Shown piece by piece: positions 9,419 to 22,973 of a stretch of DNA of 64,000 nucleotides. This stretch comes from Myotis daubentonii (taxonomy: Eukaryota; Chordata; Mammalia; Chiroptera; Vespertilionidae). Within the stretch, counting starts at the first letter, position 1. Each line of letters begins with the position of its first letter. A model generated the notes under the pieces. It saw only the letters and a list, made by a program, of their open reading frames with translations, did no database searches and was not told where the DNA came from. The position numbers and the translations under genes were made by a program. The DNA lies in the NCBI RefSeq assembly GCF_963259705.1, contig NC_081844.1, positions 9,843,715-9,907,714 on the forward strand, written 5' to 3'.

Positions 9419-12400
9419 ACTGTAAACATAAACAGTATTCTCCACATTTCAAATCATTATACACAAGTTCTGAGCTCTATAAACAGGAATTCTTAAAGTT
9501 CCGGAGAGGTTAATATTATCAGAATTCTCGTCATTTCAAAGTTCCTACCTGTTATCTCGGGAATTGAACTCGGCTTTAAATGTAGTTAGATTCTATTTAC
9601 TTGTTTTTTAACTGTTTGTTACACGTTCATATTCATTTCCTGGAAAGAATACTGTGTATTTTAAGAGTTTTAACACATTCTCACAGTTTCCTTAGAATTA
9701 TATACTAGAACCTTGAGGATATAAACTGTCTCAGTCATAAAAAGCCATGGCGACTCAGGATCAACTGTAAACATAAACAGTGTTCTCGTCATTTCAAATC
9801 ATTATACACTAGTTCTTAGCTCTATAAACAGGAATTCTTAAAGTTTGAAATGACATTTTAGTGAAAACGCCACTTAAAATAGCCTGAGTTGTTAATATTA
9901 TCAGAATTGCCGTCATTTCAGAGCTTTCCACCACTAATCTCGGTTATTGAACTCGGCGTTAAAGGTAGTTAGATTCTATTTACTTGTGTTTCAACTGTTT
10001 GTTACACGTTCATATTCATTTCCTGGAAAGAAAATTGTGTATTTTAAGAGTTTTAACACATTTTGACAGTTTCCTGAGAAGTATGTACTAGAACCTTCAG
10101 GATATAAACTGTTTCAGTCAAAAAAGGCCACGGCAACTCAGAATCAACTGTAAACATAAACAGTATCCTCCTCATTTCAAATCATTATACACAAGTTCTG
10201 AGCTCTATAAACAGGAATTCTTAAAGTTTGAAATGACATTTTAGTGAAAACGCCACTTAAAATGGCCTGAGTTGTTAATATTATCAGAATTGCCGTCATT
10301 TCAGAGCTTTCGACCTGTAATCTCGGTAACTGAACTCGGCCTTAAATGAAGTTAGATTCTATTTACTTGTGTTTCAACTGTTGGTTACACGTTCATATTC
10401 ATTTCCTGGAAAGAAAATTGTGTATTTTAAGAGTTTTAACACATTTTGACAGTTTCCTGAGAAGTATGTACTAGAACCTTCAGGATATAAACTGTTTCAG
10501 TCAAAAAACGCCACGGCAACTCAGAATCAACTGTAAACATAAACAGTATTCTCCACATTTCAAATCATTATACACAAGTTCTGAGCTCTATAAACAGGAA
10601 TTCTTAAAGTTCCGGAGAGGTTAATATTATCAGAATTCTCGTCATTTCAAAGTTTATACCTGTAATCTCGGGAATTGAACTCGGCTTTAAATGTACTTAG
10701 ATTCTATTTACTTGTGTTTTAACTGTTTGTTACACGTTCATATTCATTTCCTGGAAAGAAAACTGAGTATTTTAAGAGTTTTAACACATTCTCACAGTTT
10801 CCTTAGAATTATATACTAGAACCTTGAGGATATAAACTGTCTCAGTCAAAAAAAGCCGTGGCAACTCAGGATCAACTGTAAACATAAACAGTATTCTCCT
10901 CATTTCAAATCATTATACACAAGTACTGAGCTCTATAAACAGGAATTCGTAAAGTTTGAAATGACATTTTAGTTAAAATGCCACTTAAAATAGCCTGAGT
11001 TGTTAATATTATCAGAATTGCCGACATTTCAGAGTTTTCGATCTGTAATCTTGGTAACTGAACTCGGCCTTAAATGAAGTTAGATTCCATTTACTTGTGT
11101 TTCAACTGTTTGTTACACGTTCATATTCATTTCCTGGAAAGAAAATTGTGTATTTTAAGAGTTTTAACACATTTTGACAGTTTCCTGAGAAGTATATACT
11201 AGAACCTTCAGGATATAAACTGTTTCAGTCAAAAAACGCCACGGCAACTCAGAATCAACTGTAAACATAAACAGTATTCTCCACATTTCAAATCATTATA
11301 CACAAGTTCTGAGCTCTATAAACAGGAATTCTTAAAGTTCCGGAGAGGTTAATATTATCAGAATTCTCGTCATTTCAAAGTTCCTACCTGTAATCTCGGG
11401 AATTGAACTCGGCTTTAAATGTAGTTAGATTCTATTTACTTGTTTTTTAACTGTTTGTTACACGTTCATATTCATTTCCTGGAAAGAATACTGTGTATTT
11501 TAAGAGTTTTAACACATTCTCACAGTTTCCTTAGAATTATATACTAGAACCTTGAGGATATAAACTGTCTCAGTCAAAAAAAGCCGTGGCAACTCAGGAT
11601 CAACTGTAAACATAAACAGTATTCTCCTCATTTCAAATCATTATACACAAGTACTGAGCTCTATAAACAGGAATTCTTAAAGTTTGAAATGACATTGCAG
11701 TTAAAACGCCACTTAAAAGAGCCTGAGTTGTTAATATTATCAGAATTGCCGTCATTTCAGAGCTTTCCACCTCTCATCTCGGTAACTGAACTGGGCCTTA
11801 AATGTAGTTAGATTCTATTTACTTGTGTTTCAACTGTTTGTTACACGTTCATATTCATTTCCTGGAAAGAGAATTGTGTATTTTTAGAGTTTTAACACAT
11901 TTTGACAGTTTCCTGAGAAGTATATACTAGAACTTTCAGGATATAAACTGTTTCAGTCAAAAAACGCCACGGCAACTCAGGTTCACGTGTAAACATAAAC
12001 AGTATTCTCCACATTTCAAGTATTTATACGCAAGTTCTGAGCTCTATAAACAGGAATTCTTAAAGTTCCGGAGAGGTTAATATTATCAGAATTCTCGTCA
12101 TTTCAAAGTTTCTACCTGTAATCTCGGGAATTGAACTCGGCTTTAAATGTACTTAGATTCTATTTACTTGTGTTTTGTTTGTTACACGTTCATATTCATT
12201 TCCTGGAAAGAAAACTGAGTATTTTAAGAGTTTTAACACATTCTCACAGTTTCCTTAGAATTATATAATAGAACCTTGAGGATATAAACTGTCTCAGTCA
12301 AAAAAATCCAGGGCGACTCAGGATCAACTGTAAACATAAACAGTGTTCTCGTCATTTCAAATCATTATACACTAGTTCTTAGCTATATAAACAGGAATTC

Positions 12401-12709
12401 TTAAAGTTTGAAATGACATTTTAGTGAAAACGCCACTTAAAATAGCCTGAGTTGTTAATATTATCAGAATTGCCGTCATTTCAGAGCTTTCGACCTGTAA
12501 TCTCGGTAACTGAACTCGGCCTTAAATGAAGTTAGATTCTATTTACTTGTGTTTCAACTGTTGGTTACACGTTCATATTCATTTCCTGGAAAGAAAATTG
12601 TGTATTTTAAGAGTTTTAACACATTTTGACAGTTTCCTGAGAAGTATGTACTAGAACCTTCAGGATATAAACTGTTTCAGTCAAAAAACGCCACGGAAAC
12701 TCAGAATCA
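9419..12709 (+). repeat. 9-monomer higher-order unit (3,291 bp), copy 1
   Basis: Monomers start at 9419 (A3), 9764 (B4), 10147 (B5-like), 10530 (A1), 10875 (B1), 11258 (A), 11603 (B3), 11986 (A-short) and 12327 (B2). The order is the 1,839-bp core A3-B4-B5-A1-B1 plus the 1,452-bp tetramer seen upstream. The B-B neighbours at 9764 and 10147 break the alternation. The second B begins as B5 (TATCCTCCTC) but continues with the B2 variants of 7584 (ATGGCCTG, GGTTACAC, ATGTACTAG), so it is a B5/B2 hybrid, unlike the B5 of the next copy. The A3 has CTGTTATCTC and CATAAAAAGCCATGG. Confidence 0.92.
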
Positions 12710-15700
12710 ACTGTAAACATAAACAGTATTCTCCACATTTCAAATCATTATACACAAGTTCTGAGCTCTATAAACAGGAATTCTTAAAGTTCCGGAGAGG
12801 TTAATATTATCAGAATTCTCGTCATTTCAAAGTTCCTACCTGTTATCTCGGGAATTGAACTCGGCTTTAAATGTAGTTAGATTCTATTTACTTGTTTTTT
12901 AACTGTTTGTTACACGTTCATATTCATTTCCTGGAAAGAATACTGTGTATTTTAAGAGTTTTAACACATTCTCACAGTTTCCTTAGAATTATATACTAGA
13001 ACCTTGAGGATATAAACTGTCTCAGTCATAAAAAGCCATGGCGACTCAGGATCAACTGTAAACATAAACAGTGTTCTCGTCATTTCAAATCATTATACAC
13101 TAGTTCTTAGCTCTATAAACAGGAATTCTTAAAGTTTGAAATGACATTTTAGTGAAAACGCCACTTAAAATAGCCTGAGTTGTTAATATTATCAGAATTG
13201 CCGTCATTTCAGAGCTTTCCACCACTAATCTCGGTTATTGAACTCGGCGTTAAAGGTAGTTAGATTCTATTTACTTGTGTTTCAACTGTTTGTTACACGT
13301 TCATATTCATTTCCTGGAAAGAAAATTGTGTATTTTAAGAGTTTTAACACATTTTGACAGTTTCCTGAGAAGTATGTACTAGAACCTTCAGGATATAAAC
13401 TGTTTCAGTCAAAAAAGGCCACGGCAACTCAGAATCAACTGTAAACATAAACAGTATCCTCCTCATTTCAAATCATTATACACAAGTTCTGAGCTCTATA
13501 AACAGGAATTCTTAAAGTTTGAAATGACATTTTAGTGAAAACGCCACTTAAAATAGCCTGAGTTATTAATATTATCAGAATTGCCGTCATTTCAGAGCTT
13601 TCGACCTGTAATCTCGGTAACAGAACTCGGCCTTAAATGTAGTTAGATTCTAATTACTTGTGTTTCAACTGTTTGTTACACGTTCATATTCATTTCCGGG
13701 AAAGAAAATTGTGCATTTTAAGAGTTTTAACACATTTTGACAGTTTCCTGAGAAGTATATACTAGAACCTTCAGGATATAAACTGTTTCAGTCAAAAAAC
13801 GCCACGGCAACTCAGAATCAACTGTAAACATAAACAGTATTCTCCACATTTCAAATCATTATACACAAGTTCTGAGCTCTATAAACAGGAATTCTTAAAG
13901 TTCCGGAGATGTTAATATTATCAGAATTCTCGTCATTTCAAAGTTTCTACCTGTAATCTCGGGAATTGAACTCGGCTTTAAATGTACTTAGATTCTATTT
14001 ACTTGTGTTTTAACTGTTTGTTACACGTTCATATTCATTTCCTGGAAAGAAAACTGAGTATTTTAAGAGTTTTAACACATTCTCACAGTTTCCTTAGAAT
14101 TATATAATAGAACCTTGAGGATATAAACTGTCTCAGTCAAAAAAAGCCGTGGCAACTCAGGATCAACTGTAAACATAAACAGTATTCTCCTCATTTCAAA
14201 TCATTATACACAAGTACTGAGCTCTATAAACAGGAATTCGTAAAGTTTGAAATGACATTTTAGTTTAAACGCCACTAAAAATAGCCTGAGTTGTTAATAT
14301 TATCAGAATTGCCGACATTTCAGAGTTTTCGATCTGTAATCTTGGTAACTGAACTCGGCCTTAAATGTAGTTAGATTCTATTTACTTGTGTTTCAACTGT
14401 TTGTTACACGTTCATATTCATTTCCTGGAAAGAAAATTGTGTATTTTAAGAGTTTTAACACATTTTGACAGTTTCCTGAGAAGTATATACTAGAACCTTC
14501 AGGATATAAACTGTTTCAGTCAAAAAACGCCACGGCAACTCAGAATCAACTGTAAACATAAACAGTATTCTCCACATTTCAAATCATTATACACAAGTTC
14601 TGAGCTCTATAAACAGGAATTCTTAAAGTTCCGGAGAGGTTAATATTATCAGAATTCTCGTCATTTCAAAGTTTCTACCTGTAATCTCGGGAATTGAACT
14701 CGGCTTTAAATGTAGTTAGATTCTATTTACTTGTTTTTTAACTGTTTGTTACACGTTCATATTCATTTCCTGGAAAGAATACTGTGTATTTTAAGAGTTT
14801 TAACACATTCTCACAGTTTCCTTAGAATTATATACTAGAACCTTGAGGATATAAACTGTCTCAGTCAAAAAAAGCCGTGGCAACTCAGGATCAACTGTAA
14901 ACATAAACAGTATTCTCCTCATTTCAAATCATTATACACAAGTACTGAGCTCTATAAACAGGAATTCTTAAAGTTTGAAATGACATTGCAGTTAAAACGC
15001 CACTTAAAAGAGCCTGAGTTGTTAATATTATCAGAATTGCCGTCATTTCAGAGCTTTCCACCTCTCATCTCGGTAACTGAACTGGGCCTTAAATGTAGTT
15101 AGATTCTATTTACTTGTGTTTCAACTGTTTGTTACACGTTCATATTCATTTCCTGGAAAGAGAATTGTGTATTTTTAGAGTTTTAACACATTTTGACAGT
15201 TTCCTGAGAAGTATATACTAGAACTTTCAGGATATAAACTGTTTCAGTCAAAAAACGCCACGGCAACTCAGGTTCACGTGTAAACATAAACAGTATTCTC
15301 CACATTTCAAGTATTTATACGCAAGTTCTGAGCTCTATAAACAGGAATTCTTAAAGTTCCGGAGAGGTTAATATTATCAGAATTCTCGTCATTTCAAAGT
15401 TTCTACCTGTAATCTCGGGAATTGAACTCGGCTTTAAATGTACTTAGATTCTATTTACTTGTGTTTTGTTTGTTACACGTTCATATTCATTTCCTGGAAA
15501 GAAAACTGAGTATTTTAAGAGTTTTAACACATTCTCACAGTTTCCTTAGAATTATATAATAGAACCTTGAGGATATAAACTGTCTCAGTCAAAAAAATCC
15601 AGGGCGACTCAGGATCAACTGTAAACATAAACAGTGTTCTCGTCATTTCAAATCATTATACACTAGTTCTTAGCTATATAAACAGGAATTCTTAAAGTTT

Positions 15701-16000
15701 GAAATGACATTTTAGTGAAAACGCCACTTAAAATAGCCTGAGTTGTTAATATTATCAGAATTGCCGTCATTTCAGAGCTTTCGACCTGTAATCTCGGTAA
15801 CTGAACTCGGCCTTAAATGAAGTTAGATTCTATTTACTTGTGTTTCAACTGTTGGTTACACGTTCATATTCATTTCCTGGAAAGAAAATTGTGTATTTTA
15901 AGAGTTTTAACACATTTTGACAGTTTCCTGAGAAGTATGTACTAGAACCTTCAGGATATAAACTGTTTCAGTCAAAAAACGCCACGGAAACTCAGAATCA
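12710..16000 (+). repeat. 9-monomer higher-order unit (3,291 bp), copy 2
   Basis: Monomers start at 12710 (A3), 13055 (B4), 13438 (B5), 13821 (A1), 14166 (B1), 14549 (A), 14894 (B3), 15277 (A-short) and 15618 (B2). Exactly the length of copy 1. The B5 at 13438 is the clean form with GAGTTATTAAT, AACAGAACTCGG, CTAATTAC, TTCCGGGAA and GTGCATT. The B1 at 14166 has TTTAAACGCCACTAAAA. Both the B2 at the end and that of copy 1 read CACGGAAACTCAG, a variant I saw only in these two. Confidence 0.92.
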
Positions 16001-17839
16001 ACTGTAAACATAAACAGTATTCTCCACATTTCAAATCATTATACACAAGTTCTGAGCTCTATAAAGAGGAATTCTTAAAGTTCCGGAGAGGTTAATATTA
16101 TCAGAATTCTCGTCATTTCAAAGTTCCTACCTGTTATCTCGGGAATTGAACTCGGCTTTAAATGTAGTTAGATTCTATTTACTTGTTTTTTAACTGTTTG
16201 TTACACGTTCATATTCATTTCCTGGAAAGAATACTGTGTATTTTAAGAGTTTTAACACATTCTCACAGTTTCCTTAGAATTATATACTAGAACCTTGAGG
16301 ATATAAACTGTCTCAGTCATAAAAAGCCATGGCGACTCAGGATCAACTGTAAACATAAACAGTGTTCTCGTCATTTCAAATCATTATACACTAGTTCTTA
16401 GCTCTATAAACAGGAATTCTTAAAGTTTGAAATGACATTTTAGTGAAAACGCCACTTAAAATAGCCTGAGTTGTTAATATTATCAGAATTGCCGTCATTT
16501 CAGAGCTTTCCACCACTAATCTCGGTTATTGAACTCGGCGTTAAAGGTAGTTAGATTCTATTTACTTGTGTTTCAACTGTTTGTTACACGTTCATATTCA
16601 TTTCCTGGAAAGAAAATTGTGTATTTTAAGAGTTTTAACACATTTTGACAGTTTCCTGAGAAGTATGTACTAGAACCTTCAGGATATAAACTGTTTCAGT
16701 CAAAAAAGGCCACGGCAACTCAGAATCAACTGTAAACATAAACAGTATCCTCCTCATTTCAAATCATTATACACAAGTTCTGAGCTCTATAAACAGGAAT
16801 TCTTAAAGTTTGAAATGACATTTTAGTGAAAACGCCACTTAAAATAGCCTGAGTTATTAATATTATCAGAATTGCCGTCATTTCAGAGCTTTCGACCTGT
16901 AATCTCGGTAACAGAACTCGGCCTTAAATGTAGTTAGATTCTAATTACTTGTGTTTCAACTGTTTGTTACACGTTCATATTCATTTCCGGGAAAGAAAAT
17001 TGTGCATTTTAAGAGTTTTAACACATTTTGACAGTTTCCTGAGAAGTATATACTAGAACCTTCAGGATATAAACTGTTTCAGTCAAAAAACGCCACGGCA
17101 ACTCAGAATCAACTGTAAACATAAACAGTATTCTCCACATTTCAAATCATTATACACAAGTTCTGAGCTCTATAAACAGGAATTCTTAAAGTTCCGGAGA
17201 TGTTAATATTATCAGAATTCTCGTCATTTCAAAGTTTCTACCTGTAATCTCGGGAATTGAACTCGGCTTTAAATGTACTTAGATTCTATTTACTTGTGTT
17301 TTAACTGTTTGTTACACGTTCATATTCATTTCCTGGAAAGAAAACTGAGTATTTTAAGAGTTTTAACACATTCTCACAGTTTCCTTAGAATTATATAATA
17401 GAACCTTGAGGATATAAACTGTCTCAGTCAAAAAAAGCCGTGGCAACTCAGGATCAACTGTAAACATAAACAGTATTCTCCTCATTTCAAATCATTATAC
17501 ACAAGTACTGAGCTCTATAAACAGGAATTCGTAAAGTTTGAAATGACATTTTAGTTTAAACGCCACTAAAAATAGCCTGAGTTGTTAATATTATCAGAAT
17601 TGCCGACATTTCAGAGTTTTCGATCTGTAATCTTGGTAACTGAACTCGGCCTTAAATGTAGTTAGATTCTATTTACTTGTGTTTCAACTGTTTGTTACAC
17701 GTTCATATTCATTTCCTGGAAAGAAAATTGTGTATTTTAAGAGTTTTAACACATTTTGACAGTTTCCTGAGAAGTATATACTAGAACCTTCAGGATATAA
17801 ACTGTTTCAGTCAAAAAACGCCACGGCAACTCAGAATCA
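16001..17839 (+). repeat. 5-monomer core unit (1,839 bp)
   Basis: Monomers start at 16001 (A3), 16346 (B4), 16729 (B5), 17112 (A1) and 17457 (B1). It equals the first five monomers of the 12710 unit, including the private B5 and B1 variants, and then lacks the 1,452-bp tetramer. The loss is explained by the next monomer (17840), which begins like the A at 14549 (TTTCTACC) and ends like A3. One private change seen: AAAGAGGAATTC in the A3. Confidence 0.92.
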
Positions 17840-20406
17840 ACTGTAAACATAAACAGTATTCTCCACATTTCAAATCATTATACACAAGTTCTGAGCTCTA
17901 TAAACAGGAATTCTTAAAGTTCCGGAGAGGTTAATATTATCAGAATTCTCGTCATTTCAAAGTTTCTACCTGTAATCTCGGGAATTGAACTCGGCTTTAA
18001 ATGTAGTTAGATTCTATTTACTTGTTTTTTAACTGTTTGTTACACGTTCATATTCATTTCCTGGAAAGAATACTGTGTATTTTAAGAGTTTTAACACATT
18101 CTCACAGTTTCCTTAGAATTATATACTAGAACCTTGAGGATATAAACTGTCTCAGTCATAAAAAGCCATGGCGACTCAGGATCAACTGTAAACATAAACA
18201 GTGTTCTCGTCATTTCAAATCATTATACACTAGTTCTTAGCTCTATAAACAGGAATTCTTAAAGTTTGAAATGACATTTTAGTGAAAACGCCACTTAAAA
18301 TAGCCTGAGTTGTTAATATTATCAGAATTGCCGTCATTTCAGAGCTTTCCACCACTAATCTCGGTTATTGAACTCGGCGTTAAATGTAGTTAGATTCTAT
18401 TTACTTGTGTTTCAACTGTTTGTTACACGTTCATATTCATTTCCTGGAAAGAAAATTGTGTATTTTAAGAGTTTTAACACATTTTGACAGTTTCCTGAGA
18501 AGTATGTACTAGAACCTTCAGGATATAAACTGTTTCAGTCAAAAAAGGCCACGGCAACTCAGAATCAACTGTAAACATAAACAGTATCCTCCTCATTTCA
18601 AATCATTATACACAAGTTCTGAGCTCTATAAACAGGAATTCTTAAAGTTTGAAATGACATTTTAGTTAAAACGCCACTTAAAAGAGCCTGAGTTGTTAAT
18701 ATTATCAGAATTGCCGTCATTTCAGAGCTTTCCACCTCTCATCTCGGTAACTGAACTGGGCCTTAAATGTAGTTAGATTCTATTTACTTGTGTTTCAACT
18801 GTTTGTTACACGTTCATATTCATTTCCTGGAAAGAAAATTGTGTATTTTAAGAGTTTTAACACATTTTGACAGTTTCCTGAGAAGTATATACTAGAACCT
18901 TCAGGATATAAACTGTTTCAGTCAAAAAACGCCACGGCAACTCAGAATCAACTGTAAACATAAACAGTAATCTCCACATTTCAAATCATTATACACAAGT
19001 TCTGAGCTCTATAAACAGGAATTCTTAAAGTTCCGGAGATGTTAATATTATCAGAATTCTCGTCATTTCAAAGTTTATACCTGTAATCTCGGGAATTGAA
19101 CTCGGCTTTAAATGTACTTAGATTCTATTTACTTGTGTTTTAACTGTTTGTTACACGTTCATATTCATTTCCTGGAAAGAAAACTGAGTATTTTAAGAGT
19201 TTTAACACATTCTCACAGTTTCCTTAGAATTATATAATAGAACCTTGAGGATATAAACTGTCTCAGTCAAAAAAAGCCGTGGCAACTCAGGATCAACTGT
19301 AAACATAAACAGTATTCTCCTCATTTCAAATCATTATACACAAGAACTGAGCTCTATAAACAGGAATTCGTAAAGTTTGAAATGACATTTTAGTTAAAAC
19401 GCAACTTAAAATAGCCTGAGTTGTTAATATTATCAGAATTGCCGACATTTCAGAGTTTTCGATCTGTAATCTTGGTAACTGAACTCGGCCTTAAATGAAG
19501 TTAGATTCTATTTACTTGTGTTTCAACTGTTTGTTACACGTTCATATTCATTTCCTGGAAAGAAAATTGTGTATTTTAAGAGTTTTAACACATTTTGACA
19601 GTTTCCTGAGAAGTATATACTAGAACCTTCAGGATATAAACTGTTTCAGTCAAAAAACGCCACGGTAACTCAGAATCAACTGTAAACATAAACAATATTC
19701 TCCACATTTCAAATCATTATACACAAGTTCTGAGCTCTATAAACAGGAATTCTTAAAGTTCCGGAGAGGTTAATATTATCAGAATTCTCGTCATTTCAAA
19801 GTTCCTACCTGTAATCTCGGGAATTGAACTCGGCTTTAAATGTAGTTAGATTCTATTTACTTGTTTTTTAACTGTTTGTTACACGTTCATATTCATTTCC
19901 TGGAAAGAAAACTGAGTATTTTAAGAGTTTTAACACATTCTCACAGTTTCCTTAGAATTATATACTAGAACCTTGAGGATATAAACTGTCTCAGTCAAAA
20001 AAAGCCGTGGCAACTCAGGATCAACTGTAAACATAAACAGTATTCTCCTCATTTCAAATCATTATACACAAGTACTGAGCTCTATAAACAGGAATTCGTA
20101 AAGTTTGAAATGACATTTTAGTTAAAACGCCACTTAAAATAGCCTGAGTTGTTAATTATATCAGAATTGCCGACATTTCAGAGTTTTCGATCTGTAATCT
20201 TGGTAACTGAACTCGGCCTTAAATGAAGTTAGATTCTATTTACTTGTGTTTCAACTGTTTGTTACACGTTCATATTCATTTCCTGGAAAGAAAATTGTGT
20301 ATTTTAAGAGTTTTAACACATTTTGACAGTTTCCTGAGAAGTATATACTAGAACCTTCAGGATATAAACTGTTTCAGTCAAAAAACGCCACGGCAACTCA
20401 GAATCA
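17840..20406 (+). repeat. 7-monomer higher-order unit (2,567 bp), copy 1
   Basis: Monomers start at 17840 (A3 hybrid), 18185 (B4), 18568 (B5/B3 hybrid), 18951 (A1), 19296 (B1), 19679 (A) and 20024 (B1 with TTAATTATATCAG). It is the five-monomer core plus one A-B1 dimer. The third monomer starts TATCCTCCTC but then has AGAGCC, CTCTCATC and CTGGGCC of B3, ending with the common CAGAATCAACTG. Markers of this unit are CAGTAATCTCC in the A at 18951, CAAGAACTGAG and ACGCAACTT in the B1 at 19296, CACGGTAACTC at its end and CAATATTC in the A at 19679. Confidence 0.92.
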
Positions 20407-22973
20407 ACTGTAAACATAAACAGTATTCTCCACATTTCAAATCATTATACACAAGTTCTGAGCTCTATAAACAGGAATTCTTAAAGTTCCGGAGAGGTTA
20501 ATATTATCAGAATTCTCGTCATTTCAAAGTTTCTACCTGTAATCTCGGGAATTGAACTCGGCTTTAAATGTAGTTAGATTCTATTTACTTGTTTTTTAAC
20601 TGTTTGTTACACGTTCATATTCATTTCCTGGAAAGAATACTGTGTATTTTAAGAGTTTTAACACATTCTCACAGTTTCCTTAGAATTATATACTAGAACC
20701 TTGAGGATATAAACTGTCTCAGTCATAAAAAGCCATGGCGACTCAGGATCAACTGTAAACATAAACAGTGTTCTCGTCATTTCAAATCATTATACACTAG
20801 TTCTTAGCTCTATAAACAGGAATTCTTAAAGTTTGAAATGACATTTTAGTGAAAACGCCACTTAAAATAGCCTGAGTTGTTAATATTATCAGAATTGCCG
20901 TCATTTCAGAGCTTTCCACCACTAATCTCGGTTATTGAACTCGGCGTTAAATGTAGTTAGATTCTATTTACTTGTGTTTCAACTGTTTGTTACACGTTCA
21001 TATTCATTTCCTGGAAAGAAAATTGTGTATTTTAAGAGTTTTAACACATTTTGACAGTTTCCTGAGAAGTATGTACTAGAACCTTCAGGATATAAACTGT
21101 TTCAGTCAAAAAAGGCCACGGCAACTCAGAATCAACTGTAAACATAAACAGTATCCTCCTCATTTCAAATCATTATACACAAGTTCTGAGCTCTATAAAC
21201 AGGAATTCTTAAAGTTTGAAATGACATTTTAGTTAAAACGCCACTTAAAAGAGCCTGAGTTGTTAATATTATCAGAATTGCCGTCATTTCAGAGCTTTCC
21301 ACCTCTCATCTCGGTAACTGAACTGGGCCTTAAATGTAGTTAGATTCTATTTACTTGTGTTTCAACTGTTTGTTACACGTTCATATTCATTTCCTGGAAA
21401 GAAAATTGTGTATTTTAAGAGTTTTAACACATTTTGACAGTTTCCTGAGAAGTATATACTAGAACCTTCAGGATATAAACTGTTTCAGTCAAAAAACGCC
21501 ACGGCAACTCAGAATCAACTGTAAACATAAACAGTAATCTCCACATTTCAAATCATTATACACAAGTTCTGAGCTCTATAAACAGGAATTCTTAAAGTTC
21601 CGGAGATGTTAATATTATCAGAATTCTCGTCATTTCAAAGTTTATACCTGTAATCTCGGGAATTGAACTCGGCTTTAAATGTACTTAGATTCTATTTACT
21701 TGTGTTTTAACTGTTTGTTACACGTTCATATTCATTTCCTGGAAAGAAAACTGAGTATTTTAAGAGTTTTAACACATTCTCACAGTTTCCTTAGAATTAT
21801 ATACTAGAACCTTGAGGATATAAACTGTCTCAGTCAAAAAAAGCCGTGGCAACTCAGGATCAACTGTAAACATAAACAGTATTCTCCTCATTTCAAATCA
21901 TTATACACAAGAACTGAGCTCTATAAACAGGAATTCGTAAAGTTTGAAATGACATTTTAGTTAAAACGCAACTTAAAATAGCCTGAGTTGTTAATATTAT
22001 CAGAATTGCCGACATTTCAGAGTTTTCGATCTGTAATCTTGGTAACTGAACTCGGCCTTAAATGAAGTTAGATTCTATTTACTTGTGTTTCAACTGTTTG
22101 TTACACGTTCATATTCATTTCCTGGAAAGAAAATTGTGTATTTTAAGAGTTTTAACACATTTTGACAGTTTCCTGAGAAGTATATACTAGAACCTTCAGG
22201 ATATAAACTGTTTCAGTCAAAAAACGCCACGGTAACTCAGAATCAACTGTAAACATAAACAATATTCTCCACATTTCAAATCATTATACACAAGTTCTGA
22301 GCTCTATAAACAGGAATTCTTAAAGTTCCGGAGAGGTTAATATTATCAGAATTCTCGTCATTTCAAAGTTCCTACCTGTAATCTCGGGAATTGAACTCGG
22401 CTTTAAATGTAGTTAGATTCTATTTACTTGTTTTTTAACTGTTTGTTACACGTTCATATTCATTTCCTGGAAAGAAAACTGAGTATTTTAAGAGTTTTAA
22501 CACATTCTCACAGTTTCCTTAGAATTATATACTAGAACCTTGAGGATATAAACTGTCTCAGTCAAAAAAAGCCGTGGCAACTCAGGATCAACTGTAAACA
22601 TAAACAGTATTCTCCTCATTTCAAATCATTATACACAAGTACTGAGCTCTATAAACAGGAATTCGTAAAGTTTGAAATGACATTTTAGTTAAAACGCCAC
22701 TTAAAATAGCCTGAGTTGTTAATTATATCAGAATTGCCGACATTTCAGAGTTTTCGATCTGTAATCTTGGTAACTGAACTCGGCCTTAAATGAAGTTAGA
22801 TTCTATTTACTTGTGTTTCAACTGTTTGTTACACGTTCATATTCATTTCCTGGAAAGAAAATTGTGTATTTTAAGAGTTTTAACACATTTTGACAGTTTC
22901 CTGAGAAGTATATACTAGAACCTTCAGGATATAAACTGTTTCAGTCAAAAAACGCCACGGCAACTCAGAATCA
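20407..22973 (+). repeat. 7-monomer higher-order unit (2,567 bp), copy 2
   Basis: Monomers start at 20407 (A3), 20752 (B4), 21135 (B5/B3), 21518 (A1), 21863 (B1), 22246 (A) and 22591 (B1, TTAATTATATCAG). It repeats all private markers of copy 1 at a shift of 2,567 bp. The one diagnostic difference I noticed is TATACTAG in the A at 21518, where copy 1 has TATAATAG. This is therefore a very recent tandem duplication. Confidence 0.92.

Noticed and set aside
9764..10529. Assembly error as the cause of B-B neighbours
   Set aside because: The same pair type recurs in nine units with shared flanking variants and intact phase, which is better explained by amplification of one real event; a collapse or misjoin elsewhere in the array cannot be excluded without reads.
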